Of a stretch of DNA of 64,000 nt, positions 1 to 8,122 are shown one piece after another. The stretch's first letter is position 1; each line of letters begins with the position of its first letter. The stretch lies in contig NZ_FNWO01000009.1 of NCBI RefSeq assembly GCF_900108475.1, positions 1 to 64,000 of the forward strand. The letters are read 5' to 3'. The DNA is from Magnetospirillum fulvum. GTDB taxonomy: Bacteria > Pseudomonadota > Alphaproteobacteria > Rhodospirillales > Magnetospirillaceae. The notes under the pieces were generated by a model that worked only from the letters and a program-made list of their open reading frames with translations, was not told where the DNA came from and searched no databases. A program made the position numbers and the translations under genes.

Positions 1-254
1 GCCGAAGCCAGCGCATGAAATATGTTCTGCCAGATGCCCTTGTCGCCCCAGCGGACGAAACGGTTATAGAGCGTCTTGCGCGGTCCATAAGCTGAAGGGG
101 CATCGACCCAGCGACATCCTGATTTCAGGACATGGATGATCCCGCTGATGACACGCCGGTCATCTACCCGTGCCTTGCCCCGCGTATCGGTCGGAAGATG
201 CGAGGCAAGCCGCACAAACTGCTCGTCCGTCAGCCAGAAAAGATGATCGTCCAT
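1..254 (-). CDS. IS5-family transposase, N-terminal part (cut by window edge)
   Basis: The minus-strand frame starts with ATG at 254 and reads MDDHLFWLTDEQFVRLASHL, followed by a Gly-Lys-Ala-Arg-Val-Asp-Asp-Arg-Arg-Val stretch and a Gly-Cys-Arg-Trp-Val-Asp segment. This is the characteristic N-terminal domain (DUF4096-like) of IS5/IS427-group transposases, which precedes the DDE catalytic domain. About 84 codons are visible without a stop; the DDE residues would lie outside the window, so it cannot be judged whether the transposase is intact. A GGAG-type ribosome binding site (AAAGGAGC) lies just upstream of the ATG. In this group the transposase is often split into two frames joined by programmed frameshifting, which cannot be checked here. 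Confidence 0.8.
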   Translation of the reverse strand, partial: MDDHLFWLTDEQFVRLASHLPTDTRGKARVDDRRVISGIIHVLKSGCRWVDAPSAYGPRKTLYNRFVRWGDKGIWQNIFHALAS

Positions 255-327
255 TCAAGGGCTCCTTTAGGATTCCTTGAATCACAAAGCTTCTCCCAAG
301 AAAACATTTTTATGGGTCCTGACCCTA
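1..327 (-). mobile_element. Partial IS5-type insertion sequence (one end only)
   Basis: A transposase start and about 70 bases of AT-richer leader lie at the window edge, so the element continues leftwards. The presumed outer end lies near 314-327, where GGGTC-CT-GACCC forms a short palindrome just before the stop codon of the neighbouring SUMF1-like gene. The exact terminal inverted repeat and target duplication cannot be set because the other end is outside the window. The IS5 assignment comes from the transposase N-terminus; the boundary is inference. Confidence 0.65.
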
Positions 328-354
328 GGGTGCGATAAGTGTCACCGCACCCTA
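326..354 (-). repeat. 9-bp inverted repeat over the stop codon of the SUMF1-like gene
   Basis: TAGGGTGCG at 326-334 is matched by CGCACCCTA at 346-354, giving a 9-bp stem with an 11-base loop. It includes the TAG stop of the minus-strand SUMF1-like gene and abuts the IS end. No run of T follows on the minus strand, so it is a weak terminator candidate. It could also be part of the IS target or terminal structure. Confidence 0.4.
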
Positions 355-1074
355 CGGGATTTCGCACAGAACCCGGATGCCGATATTATAGCTCCACTGG
401 CGGGAATCGTTGCTGGCGCGGGACTCGGCCCGCGACATCTTCGAATAATAATACCACGACCCGCCTTTGATCACCCGGTCGCGGCACTCTGCCCCGTTGC
501 CCCGATCCGAAATGGGGCGAGCGCAACTCGCGGTCCATTCCCACACATTGCCGTTCATGTCGTACAGCCCCCACGGATTGGCGGCGAAGCTGGCGACCGG
601 GCGGGTGCCGTAAGGCGGCGTGTCGCCCAGGCAATCGCGGCAATTGGCCCGGCCCCGGTCGGGAGACTCTCCCCACCAGAAGCCGGTCGTGGTTCCGGCA
701 CGGGCGGCATGCTCCCACTCGACCTCGGTGGGCAGGCGGCAGACCCGGCCCAGCTTCGCCCCCAGCCAGCCCGCATAGGCGGTGGCGTCGTCCCAGGTGA
801 CGTTGATCACCGGGCGGTGTCCCCGGCCCCAGCCATGATCGTCCTGGCCTCCAGGGCAGGCGCGCTCGGCGACGCAGGCCCGCCACTGGTCGAAGCTGAT
901 CTCGGTCCGGGTCAGGGCAAACGGGTGGGGGATCGCGGGCGGAGCGGCCGGAACGATCGCCAGCGGCGGGCAGGACGGGCAGGGGGAACCGTCCGCTCCG
1001 GCGGTGGCGAGGGGGACGACCGCCAGGGCCGGAGCCAGCAGGATCGGCAAGAGGAACCGGACTTTGGCCGACAT
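352..1074 (-). CDS. Secreted SUMF1/FGE-sulfatase-fold protein
   Basis: This 240-residue protein starts at ATG 1074 with AAGGA seven bases upstream. Residues 1-27 form a signal peptide (hydrophobic LLPILLAPALAVVPLATAGA), so it should be exported. The rest is a compact formylglycine-generating-enzyme-like fold: the landmarks PVINVTWDDATAYAGWLG, RLPTEVEWEHAAR, YDMNGNVWEWT and VIKGGSWYYY are all present in family order. True formylglycine-generating enzymes carry a Cys pair near the end of the fold. Here the corresponding segment around SWYYYSKMSRAESRASND has no Cys, and the only late Cys is four residues from the end. Catalysis of formylglycine formation is therefore unlikely, and a binding or accessory role is more probable. 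The adjacent IS end lies directly behind its stop codon, so its original downstream neighbour may have been separated. Confidence 0.85.
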   Translation of the reverse strand: MSAKVRFLLPILLAPALAVVPLATAGADGSPCPSCPPLAIVPAAPPAIPHPFALTRTEISFDQWRACVAERACPGGQDDHGWGRGHRPVINVTWDDATAYAGWLGAKLGRVCRLPTEVEWEHAARAGTTTGFWWGESPDRGRANCRDCLGDTPPYGTRPVASFAANPWGLYDMNGNVWEWTASCARPISDRGNGAECRDRVIKGGSWYYYSKMSRAESRASNDSRQWSYNIGIRVLCEIP

Positions 1075-1214
1075 CGCGCATCCTTTCCCGCCAGTTTCTC
1101 GCGGGTGGGAGCGATTGTCACGACCCTAAACCGGCTTCACGCTTGCCAAGGCGGCTCGGGGCGCAGTAAAGGGTGGGGCTTCTCCCCACCCGCCTTCCTT
1201 CCAAGGACCCCCCG

Positions 1215-2129
1215 ATGGAAAACGTGCTGACCCTGATCGCCGGACATGGCTTGGCCGGTCTCGACGGCTCGCTTGTGTCCGAAGTCCGGGGGGCGCTGCG
1301 GGCGCTGGGGGCCGAGGTCGGCCAGCCCGATTGGCTGTCGCCCGACCGGGCCTGCGATCTGGTCTTTTCCGGCCTGTCGACCGCCGACGCCGACGCGATC
1401 TCGCTGCGTATTCTCGAAGGGTGGGGCGTCGATGTCGTCGCCCAGCCCGTCATCGGGCGGCGCAAGCGCCTGCTGGTCGCCGACATGGACTCGACGATGG
1501 TCACCGGCGAGACGTTGGACGAACTGGCCGATTTCGCCGGGCTGAAGGACCGGATCGCCGGGATCACCGCGCGGGCGATGAATGGCGAGATCGGGTTCGA
1601 GGACGCGCTGCGCGAACGGGTCGGGCTGTTGGCCGGGCTGCCGGAAAAATGCCTGGAAGCGACCTGGGAACGGATCGAGTTCACCCCCGGTGCCCATGCC
1701 CTGGTCGCGACGATGAAGGCGAACGGGGCGATGGCGGTGCTGGTGTCGGGCGGGTTCCGCTTTTTCACCGGGCGGGTGCGGGAATCGTGCGGCTTCGACC
1801 GCGACATCGCCAACGAACTGATCGTCGCCGATCAGCGGCTGACCGGGCAGGTCGGCGCTCCGATCGTCGGGCGCGAGACCAAGCTGGCCACCCTGATCGC
1901 CACCGCCGCCGAACTGGGGATTTCAACCGCGCTGGCGGTGGCGGTCGGCGACGGTGCCAACGATCTCGACATGCTGCGCGAGGCCGGGTTGGGGGTGGCG
2001 TTTCACGCCAAGCCGGTGGTGGCGGCCGAGGCGCGCGCCCGGATTGATCATGGCGACCTGACCGCCTTGCTTTATGCGCAGGGCTATCGGGACGAGGATA
2101 TCGTCCTGTCTTGTGGCGGTGCCGGTTGA
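1215..2129 (+). CDS. serB: Phosphoserine phosphatase
   Basis: SerB dephosphorylates O-phosphoserine in the last step of serine biosynthesis in the cytoplasm. The HAD motif I is DMDSTMVTGETLDELA at about residues 92-107, with the nucleophilic first Asp. Motif II is the VSGGFRFFTGRV segment, and motif III is the Lys of RETKLATL followed by VGDGANDLDMLREAG. The N-terminal ~80 residues form the ACT-like regulatory part usual for the long SerB type. I chose ATG 1215, where the protein begins MENVLTLIAGHG, because AAGGACC lies upstream; an in-frame ATG at 1173 would add 14 non-conserved residues. Length (304 aa) is normal. It is divergent from the SUMF1-like gene. Confidence 0.95.
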   Translation: MENVLTLIAGHGLAGLDGSLVSEVRGALRALGAEVGQPDWLSPDRACDLVFSGLSTADADAISLRILEGWGVDVVAQPVIGRRKRLLVADMDSTMVTGETLDELADFAGLKDRIAGITARAMNGEIGFEDALRERVGLLAGLPEKCLEATWERIEFTPGAHALVATMKANGAMAVLVSGGFRFFTGRVRESCGFDRDIANELIVADQRLTGQVGAPIVGRETKLATLIATAAELGISTALAVAVGDGANDLDMLREAGLGVAFHAKPVVAAEARARIDHGDLTALLYAQGYRDEDIVLSCGGAG

Positions 2130-2154
2130 CAAGACGGCTGGTTTTCCGAATAAC
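2126..2154 (+). promoter_or_regulatory. Predicted sigma-70-type promoter for the GT2 gene
   Basis: TTGACA at 2126-2131 and AATAAC at 2149-2154 are separated by 17 bases. The -35 hexamer is a perfect consensus match and the -10 matches four of six positions. It overlaps the serB stop codon and lies about 50 bases before the glycosyltransferase start at 2203. This is prediction from sequence only. Confidence 0.5.
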
Positions 2155-2202
2155 CGGAACACGAATTTTGTCGCGTCATAAATTTCATTTGGGAATTCAT
2201 CG

Positions 2203-2916
2203 ATGAGCCAGGCCCGACTTTCCGTGGTTATTCCTTGTTATAACGAGGAGAAAACCCTGGATTCTATCGTCGAGCGAGTGTTGGCGGCGGATCGCTGCGG
2301 GCTGGGGCTGGAAATCGTCATCGTCGATGACGGGTCCAAGGACCGCTCGGTCGCGGTGATGCGCGACCTTGCCGCCCGCCATGCCGAGATCGTCGTCGTC
2401 GAGCACGGAATCAACCAGGGCAAGGGGGCGGCGCTGCGGAGCGGCTTCGCCCGGGCGCGGGGCGATATCGTGCTGGTCCAGGACGCCGACCTTGAATACA
2501 GCCCGATCGACTATCCCAAGCTGCTAAAGCCGTTTCTCGACGGCCGCGCCGATGTCGTGTTCGGCTCGCGCTTCAAGGGCGGCGAGGAAACCCGGGTGCT
2601 GTATTTCTGGCATTCGGTCGCCAACCGGGTACTGACCCTGGCCTCGAACATGTTCACCGACCTCAACCTCACCGACATGGAGACCTGTTACAAGGCGTTC
2701 CGCCGCGAGGTGATCCAGAGGATCAGGCTGGTCGAGAACCGGTTCGGCATCGAACCCGAGATCACCGCGAAGATCGCCCGCCTTACCCCCCGCCCGCGGG
2801 TCTACGAGGTGGGGATCAGCTATTCCGGCCGCACCTACGAGGAAGGCAAGAAGATCGGCTGGCGCGACGGGTTCCGCGCCCTGTACTGCATCTTGCGCTA
2901 CAACCTCGCGCGCTAA
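2203..2916 (+). CDS. Family 2 glycosyltransferase, dolichyl-phosphate-mannose-synthase type
   Basis: This 237-residue protein has a GT-A fold. LSVVIPCYNEEKTLDSIVER at the N-terminus and VIVDDGSKDRS mark the nucleotide-sugar site, QDADLEYSPIDYPKLL holds the metal-binding DxD-like pair, and VVFGSRFKGGE follows. It has no transmembrane segment, unlike longer polyprenyl-phosphate glycosyltransferases, so it probably acts at the inner face of the membrane using a lipid-phosphate acceptor. The ETCYKAFRREVI and FGIEPEITAKI segments are typical of this DPM1-like group. The donor and acceptor cannot be fixed from sequence. It is preceded by a predicted promoter of its own and is convergent with the ferritin-like gene, 21 bases away. 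Confidence 0.88.
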   Translation: MSQARLSVVIPCYNEEKTLDSIVERVLAADRCGLGLEIVIVDDGSKDRSVAVMRDLAARHAEIVVVEHGINQGKGAALRSGFARARGDIVLVQDADLEYSPIDYPKLLKPFLDGRADVVFGSRFKGGEETRVLYFWHSVANRVLTLASNMFTDLNLTDMETCYKAFRREVIQRIRLVENRFGIEPEITAKIARLTPRPRVYEVGISYSGRTYEEGKKIGWRDGFRALYCILRYNLAR

Positions 2917-2937
2917 GGGAAGCCTTCCGCCCGGGGG

Positions 2938-3444
2938 TCAATCGGCGACGATGGCGTCGTCGGGATCGTCGGCCCAATCGGCGTCGGGGCGCGGCACGCT
3001 GGTGATCCAGCGTTCCAGTTCCAGGACGTGCTCTTCTTCCTCTGCGGCCATTTCCGCCGCCAACCGCCGGATTTCGGCGGTTTCGCCGTCCTTGGCCCGG
3101 GCGGCGTAGAAATCGCGGCCGCGTCGTTCGTTGTCGAGGGCGAAGCTGAGGGCGTGATAGGGCGTCATCCGGTAATGGGTGCCCTCAACCGCGCCGACTT
3201 CGGGCGGTTCCAGGCTGTTCCAGCGGTATTGCCACGATTTCAACTCGGGCAATTCGTGCGGAACGGTGCGCTCGGCGACCGAGGCGGCGTGACGACGCGA
3301 GAATTCCGACATCTGCCGGAACAGGTCCGCGACCTCGGGATTGTTGTGAACCTCCATCGTATCGGCCAATTCGTCGTAGCGATCGGCCGCTTCGTTCTCC
3401 ATCGCCAGGGCATGGGCGAGGAAAGTGGCAACCTTGGTCGGCAT
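2938..3444 (-). CDS. Ferritin-like (rubrerythrin-type) diiron protein
   Basis: The 168-residue protein is mostly helical and repeats the Glu-rich signature of ferritin-like four-helix bundles. MENEAADRYDELADTME occurs near residue 13, ERRGRDFYAARAKDGET near residue 110, and MAAEEEEHVLELERWI near residue 135; these supply the Glu and His ligands expected for a diiron site. No rubredoxin-like CxxC pair is present, so electron transfer as in classical rubrerythrin is not indicated. I chose ATG 3444, because GGAGG lies nine bases upstream; an in-frame ATG at 3453 would have GGAGG directly against it. A role in oxidative-stress or iron handling is inferred from the family. It is divergent from pepA. 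Confidence 0.85.
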   Translation of the reverse strand: MPTKVATFLAHALAMENEAADRYDELADTMEVHNNPEVADLFRQMSEFSRRHAASVAERTVPHELPELKSWQYRWNSLEPPEVGAVEGTHYRMTPYHALSFALDNERRGRDFYAARAKDGETAEIRRLAAEMAAEEEEHVLELERWITSVPRPDADWADDPDDAIVAD

Positions 3445-3657
3445 GTCGGGCATCCTCCGTGCGGGATAGGCGCGATCGCGACCCGCGCCGCCGGTGCGGA
3501 CCGAGTCAATATCAGTATGCGCCAAGCTGCGGGGTGAGGCCAACACCCTAGGGAGGGGGGTGACTTTCGTCTGCTCATCGTGACAGGCGGATGAATGAGG
3601 TCTAAGCTTGGCCCAATCGCTTCTTCCCCTTCCTTTTCTTCCCCCGCGAGGAGCTTC

Positions 3658-5163
3658 ATGAAGATTGCGTTTTCCAAGCCGTCGCTGCCCGCTCAGGGCG
3701 CCGTGGTCGTCGCCGTCGCCGAAGGCGGACTTTTGTCCGCCACCGCTCAATCCCTTGATGCCGAGACCAAGGGCAGCCTGGGACGGGCCATCGCCGCCAG
3801 CCGCTTCGAGGGCAAGAAGGGCCAGAGCCTGACCTTGCTGGCGCCTGCGGGCCTTGCCGCCTCGCGCGTGCTGCTGGTCGGGATCGGCAAGCCCAAGGAT
3901 TTCGATGCCCAGGCCGCCCAGGCGTTCGGCGGCAATGCCGCCGCCGCTCTGCTGTGCTCGGGCGAGACCGACGCGGCGATCGTGGTCGATGCCTTCCCGG
4001 CCCAGCCGCTGTCTGCGGCCGAAGTCGCTGCCCAGGCCGCCTTTGGCGCCCGGCTGCGCTCTTATCGCTTCGACAAGTACCGCACCAAGGAAAAGAAGGA
4101 CGAGAAGCCGTCCCTGAAGCGGCTGACCCTGCTGGTCGAGCCCCTGGCCGAGGCGAAATCCTCCTTTGCCCGTCTCGACAAGCTGGCCGAGGCGATCGAC
4201 TTCACCCGCGATCTGGTCAGCGAACCCGCCAATATCATCCACCCGGAAAGCCTCGCCGCTCAGGCCGAAACCCTGGCCGAGCTGGGAGTCGAGGTCGAGA
4301 TTCTCGGCGAGAAGCAGATGCGCAAGCTGGGCATGGGGGCGCTCTTGGGCGTCGGCCAGGGCTCGGAACGCGAATCGAAGCTGGTGGTGATGCGCTGGCA
4401 GGGGGCCGAGGATGCCAAGGCCGCCCCGGTCGCCTTCGTCGGCAAGGGCGTCACCTTTGATTCCGGCGGGATCTCGATCAAGCCGGCCGGCGGCATGGAA
4501 GACATGAAGTGGGACATGGCCGGATCGGCCACCGTGATCGGCACGATCCGCGCCCTGGCCGCCCGCAAGGCCAAGGTCAACGCCGTCGGCGTGGTCGGAC
4601 TGGTCGAGAACATGCCGTCGGGCACCGCGCAGCGTCCCGGCGACGTCGTCACCTCGATGTCGGGCCAGACCATCGAGGTGATCAACACCGACGCCGAGGG
4701 CCGGTTGGTTCTCGCCGACGCGCTGTGGTACACCCAGGATCGCTTCAAGCCGAAATTCATGGTCGATCTCGCCACCCTGACCGGGGCGATCATCATTTCG
4801 CTCGGCCATGAATATGCCGGTCTGTTCTCGGGCGATGACCGTCTGGCCGATCGTCTTGCCGCAGCCGGAAAGGCAGTGGGCGAGCCGTTGTGGCGGCTGC
4901 CGCTGGGCGATGCCTATGACAAGCAGATCAAGTCCGACATCGCCGATATGAAGAATGTCGGCGGGCGCGAGGGCGGCTCGATCACCGCCGCCCAGTTCCT
5001 GAAGCGCTTCACCAACGACGTGCCGTGGGCTCATCTCGACATCGCCGGGACGGCGTGGTCGAAGAAGGACACCGCGACCTGCCCGAAGGGAGCGACCGCG
5101 TTCGGCGTCCGTCTGCTCGACCGTCTCGTCGCCGATCATTACGAGGATAAGGGGAGCAAGTAG
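3658..5163 (+). CDS. pepA: Leucyl aminopeptidase (M17 family)
   Basis: This cytosolic di-zinc aminopeptidase removes N-terminal residues from peptides. At 501 residues the length is standard. VGKGVTFDSGGISIKPAGGM around residue 260 carries the metal-binding Lys and Asp, WDMAGSATV the third ligand region, and the family signature NTDAEGRLVLADAL around residue 342 carries the Asp/Glu ligands and catalytic Arg. The N-terminal macro-like domain (1-165) is less conserved. The start at ATG 3658 has GAGGAG just upstream. It is followed after seven bases by a second M17 gene, so the two are almost certainly co-transcribed. A polypyrimidine stretch precedes the start. Confidence 0.95.
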   Translation: MKIAFSKPSLPAQGAVVVAVAEGGLLSATAQSLDAETKGSLGRAIAASRFEGKKGQSLTLLAPAGLAASRVLLVGIGKPKDFDAQAAQAFGGNAAAALLCSGETDAAIVVDAFPAQPLSAAEVAAQAAFGARLRSYRFDKYRTKEKKDEKPSLKRLTLLVEPLAEAKSSFARLDKLAEAIDFTRDLVSEPANIIHPESLAAQAETLAELGVEVEILGEKQMRKLGMGALLGVGQGSERESKLVVMRWQGAEDAKAAPVAFVGKGVTFDSGGISIKPAGGMEDMKWDMAGSATVIGTIRALAARKAKVNAVGVVGLVENMPSGTAQRPGDVVTSMSGQTIEVINTDAEGRLVLADALWYTQDRFKPKFMVDLATLTGAIIISLGHEYAGLFSGDDRLADRLAAAGKAVGEPLWRLPLGDAYDKQIKSDIADMKNVGGREGGSITAAQFLKRFTNDVPWAHLDIAGTAWSKKDTATCPKGATAFGVRLLDRLVADHYEDKGSK

Positions 5164-5170
5164 TCTGCCC

Positions 5171-6640
5171 GTGCGTATTTCCTTCGCCCGGCCGTCAGAG
5201 GCTCCCCTGGCCGGAACCGTCGCCGTCGGCCTGGGTCGGCGGCGGCAAGCGGGGGCGGCGTTTGCCGCCCTCGATCCCGACGGTCGGCTGCGCGGGACAT
5301 TGAAGCAGGTCGGCTTTACCGGCGATGTCGGTGAGGCCGAGCTGTTTCTCGCCCCCACGCCGCCGCTCGATTGCCTGATCGTGCTGGGACTGGGCGGGGC
5401 CAAATCGCCCAAACCGGGACGGTTGCGCAAGATTGGCGGTGCTCTGCTCGACGCGTTCGACGAATCCGGCGCGGTCAACGCCTTGGCCGCGCTCGATCTG
5501 CCGCCCGAGTTTGCGGCGGAGCTGGCCTATGGGCTGCGGCTGAAATCCTACCGCCCCTTGCGCAAATACCGGACCCGGCTCGATCCCGATGACGAGGACG
5601 ACCGTCCCCCGCTGCTGGTGACGGTGACGATCACCACCGACGATCCGGAGCGGGCCGAGGCGTTGTTCGCGGCGCGCGACGCGGTGGCCCAAGGCGTGTT
5701 CCTCGCCCGCGATCTGACCGACGAACCGGCCAATGTGCTGGGGCCGGACGAGTTCGTCGCCCAGGCCCGCGCCCTGGAACGGCTGGGGGTCGAGGTGACG
5801 GTGCTGGACGAGGCCCAGATCGCCGCCGCCGGGCTGGGGTTGTTGGCGGCGGTGGGACAGGGCAGTGCCCGGCCGCCCCGACTGGTGCTGCTGCGCTGGC
5901 GGGGCGATGCCCGGCCGCCGCTGGTGCTGGTCGGCAAGGGGATCACCTTCGATTCCGGCGGCATCACCATCAAGGCCGACGACGACGAAATGGAGTTGAT
6001 GAAGGCCGACATGGCCGGAGCGGCGGCGGTGATCGGGGCGATTCGCGCCATTGCCGGGCGCAAGGCCCGCTCTCATGTCGTCGGCGTGCTGGCGCTGGCG
6101 GAAAACATGCCGTCGGGCCGGGCGCAGCGTCCCGGCGACGTGTGGACCTCCGCCGCGGGCCTGACCGTCGAGGTGATCGACACCGATGCCGAGGGGCGGC
6201 TGGTGCTGGCCGATGCGCTGGCCTATGCCGCCCGGACGCTAAAGCCCCGGGCGATGGTCGATATCGCCACTCTGACCGGCACGGTCGAAGAGGTGCTGGG
6301 CGATTTCTATGCCGGTCTGTACGCCAATGACGACACATTGGCGGCGCGGTTGCTGAAACTGGGTAAGGCCGAGGCCGAGCCGTTATGGCGGCTGCCGATC
6401 ACCGAATCCTGCGACGAGGACATCAAGTCCGCCATCGCCGATCTGCGCAATTGCTCGTGGGGCGAAGTGCCCGACAATGACGATGCCGCCCGCTTTTTGT
6501 GGCATTTCGTCCCGCCCGATCTGCCCTGGGCCCATATCGACATGGCCGGGAAGGAATTCGCCGACGAGGACGACCCGCTTTGTCCCGAATCCGCGACCGG
6601 GTTCGGGGTGCGGCTGTTCGACGCCTTGGCCGGGGGATAG
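5171..6640 (+). CDS. Second leucyl aminopeptidase-like protein (M17 family paralogue)
   Basis: This 489-residue protein is a tandem paralogue of the preceding PepA. It aligns from its start (GTG, VRISFARPS against MKIAFSKPS) and keeps VGKGITFDSGGITIK around residue 255 and AENMPSGRAQRPGDVW. The signature reads DTDAEGRLVLADAL, so the Asn that opens the M17 signature is Asp here, while the metal-binding and Arg residues are kept. It is therefore probably active with altered substrate preference, but that is inference. The start was set by homology: AAGGGGAG is upstream with a long spacing. The C-terminal half is closer to PepA than the N-terminal half. The gene is convergent with the GT2 gene, with only three bases between stops. 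Confidence 0.9.
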   Translation: MRISFARPSEAPLAGTVAVGLGRRRQAGAAFAALDPDGRLRGTLKQVGFTGDVGEAELFLAPTPPLDCLIVLGLGGAKSPKPGRLRKIGGALLDAFDESGAVNALAALDLPPEFAAELAYGLRLKSYRPLRKYRTRLDPDDEDDRPPLLVTVTITTDDPERAEALFAARDAVAQGVFLARDLTDEPANVLGPDEFVAQARALERLGVEVTVLDEAQIAAAGLGLLAAVGQGSARPPRLVLLRWRGDARPPLVLVGKGITFDSGGITIKADDDEMELMKADMAGAAAVIGAIRAIAGRKARSHVVGVLALAENMPSGRAQRPGDVWTSAAGLTVEVIDTDAEGRLVLADALAYAARTLKPRAMVDIATLTGTVEEVLGDFYAGLYANDDTLAARLLKLGKAEAEPLWRLPITESCDEDIKSAIADLRNCSWGEVPDNDDAARFLWHFVPPDLPWAHIDMAGKEFADEDDPLCPESATGFGVRLFDALAGG

Positions 6641-6643
6641 GCG

Positions 6644-7576
6644 CTATCGCCTCGGCCGCGGCGCGGCCTGGACGTCAAAGGCGATCGCCTGGATCAGCAA
6701 TTGGAAGCCGATGATGATCGGCATCGCCACCAGCATCACCGTGCCGGGCGAGCGTGGCAGCCCGGTCTCGATCGAATGGACCCATTCCACCGCCCCGATT
6801 CCACCGCCGAACAGCAGCAGCGGCAGGGCGATCAGCAGATAGAACGAGGCGAGGTTGAAGTCGGCGACGAAATAGCGGATCAGCAATCGCCGCATAAATC
6901 CCTTCAACAGCAACGGCGGGAATTCGAACGCCACCTTCGACACCGACAACGACGACACCTCGTTGCCGTAGCGGGCGGGAATCGCGACGTCTTCGACCGC
7001 CATGCCGGAAATGCCGAGTTGAATCAGCACGTCGCTCTCGAAGAAATAGCGTTGCGACAGCCGGTCCAATTCCAGTTCGGACAAGGCGCGGCGATGGATC
7101 GCGGTAAAGCCGTTGGTCGGGTCCATCACCCCCCATTGCCCCGAGGCGGCCTTGACCAGGAAGGACAGCGCCGAATTGCCGATCAGCCGGACCACCGGCA
7201 TTGATTTCAGGGCATGGAAGTGCAGGAAGCGGTTGCCCTTGGCGTAATCGGCGCGGCCCTCGGCCAGCGGCGAGATCAAGCGGGGCAAATGGGCCGGGTC
7301 CATCTGTCCGTCGCCATCGACCTTGACCGCGATGTCGCACTCAAGCTCCAGCGCGCGGCGATAGCCGGTGGTCACCGCGCCGCCGACGCCGCAATTGACC
7401 GGGTGACGCAGCACCTCGATCCGGGGGTCGGGGTAGGCGGCGGCGACGTCGCCCGATCCTTGTGGACAGCAATCGTCGATCACCAGGATGTGGCTGACTT
7501 CGGGCGGAATGGCGGCCAGAACCTCGGCGAGGTGAGGGGCGACCTTGTAGCAGGGAATGACGACGGCAACGCGCAT
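6644..7576 (-). CDS. Family 2 glycosyltransferase with C-terminal membrane segments
   Basis: The 310-residue protein has an N-terminal GT-A domain (MRVAVVIPCYKVAPHLAEVL, ILVIDDCCPQGSGD, AVKVDGDGQMDPAHLPRLI with the DxD-type metal site) and two hydrophobic segments in the last ~75 residues, FYLLIALPLLLFGGGIGAVE and GTVMLVAMPIIIGFQLLIQA. This is the layout of polyprenyl-phosphate glycosyltransferases that charge undecaprenyl phosphate at the cytoplasmic face. The donor sugar is not determinable. It is transcribed opposite to pepA and holC and lies between them. It is a different subfamily from the GT2 enzyme at 2203-2916, which has no membrane part. Confidence 0.88.
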   Translation of the reverse strand: MRVAVVIPCYKVAPHLAEVLAAIPPEVSHILVIDDCCPQGSGDVAAAYPDPRIEVLRHPVNCGVGGAVTTGYRRALELECDIAVKVDGDGQMDPAHLPRLISPLAEGRADYAKGNRFLHFHALKSMPVVRLIGNSALSFLVKAASGQWGVMDPTNGFTAIHRRALSELELDRLSQRYFFESDVLIQLGISGMAVEDVAIPARYGNEVSSLSVSKVAFEFPPLLLKGFMRRLLIRYFVADFNLASFYLLIALPLLLFGGGIGAVEWVHSIETGLPRSPGTVMLVAMPIIIGFQLLIQAIAFDVQAAPRPRR

Positions 7577-7624
7577 GGCGGCGGATTATAGCCGCGCCGG
7601 AGCCGTCGTGCTAAGTGTTTGGTT

Positions 7625-8104
7625 ATGACCCGGATCGGCTTTTATCATCTCACGCGCTGGCCGCTCGAACAGGCGCTGCCCCGCCTGTTGGAAAAGGTGC
7701 TGGCGTCGGACTTGCGGGCGGTGGTCCTGGCCGGGTCGCCCGAACGGGTTCAGGCGCTGTCCGACCGGTTGTGGACCTATCAGCCGGATTCGTGGTTGCC
7801 GCATGGCTGCGCCCGCGACGGCGAGGCGGCGTTGCAGCCGGTCTGGTTGACCCACGAGGAGGAAAACCCCAACGGCGCGACGGTGCTGGTCGCCTGCGAC
7901 GGGGTGGTGCCCCAGGCGGTCGAGGGATTCGAGCGCTGCCTCGATATGTTCGACGGGACCGATCCGCAGGCGGTGGCGGCGGCACGGACCCGCTGGAAAT
8001 TGTGGAAAGATTCCGGTCACGTCCTGGCCTATTACCAGCAAAGCGAAAGCGGCGGCTGGGTCGAGAAAGCCAGCACCGAGGCAAAGTCCACGTCCGAGCC
8101 TTAG
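7625..8104 (+). CDS. holC: DNA polymerase III chi subunit
   Basis: HolC is the clamp-loader accessory subunit that contacts single-strand binding protein. The 159-residue protein shows the family pattern: RIGFYHLTRWPLEQALPRLL at the N-terminus, then VLAGSPERVQALSDRLWTY, DSWLPHGCA and the C-terminal RTRWKLWKDSGHVLAYYQQ. ATG 7625 is preferred over an in-frame TTG two codons upstream. In gammaproteobacteria holC sits between pepA and valS; here pepA is nearby but an oppositely oriented glycosyltransferase lies between them, and valS is 50 kb away. The gene ends 18 bases from the convergent kinase gene. The last 20 residues are Ser/Glu/Lys-rich and probably disordered. Confidence 0.92.
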   Translation: MTRIGFYHLTRWPLEQALPRLLEKVLASDLRAVVLAGSPERVQALSDRLWTYQPDSWLPHGCARDGEAALQPVWLTHEEENPNGATVLVACDGVVPQAVEGFERCLDMFDGTDPQAVAAARTRWKLWKDSGHVLAYYQQSESGGWVEKASTEAKSTSEP

Positions 8105-8122
8105 CCGAATGCGGCGGGCGTT

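Noticed and set aside
2938-5478. Long minus-strand frame covering the ferritin-like gene and both pepA region strands
   Set aside because: Only the last 168 codons match a protein family. The upstream part is antisense to pepA, and a good ribosome binding site marks the start at 3444.
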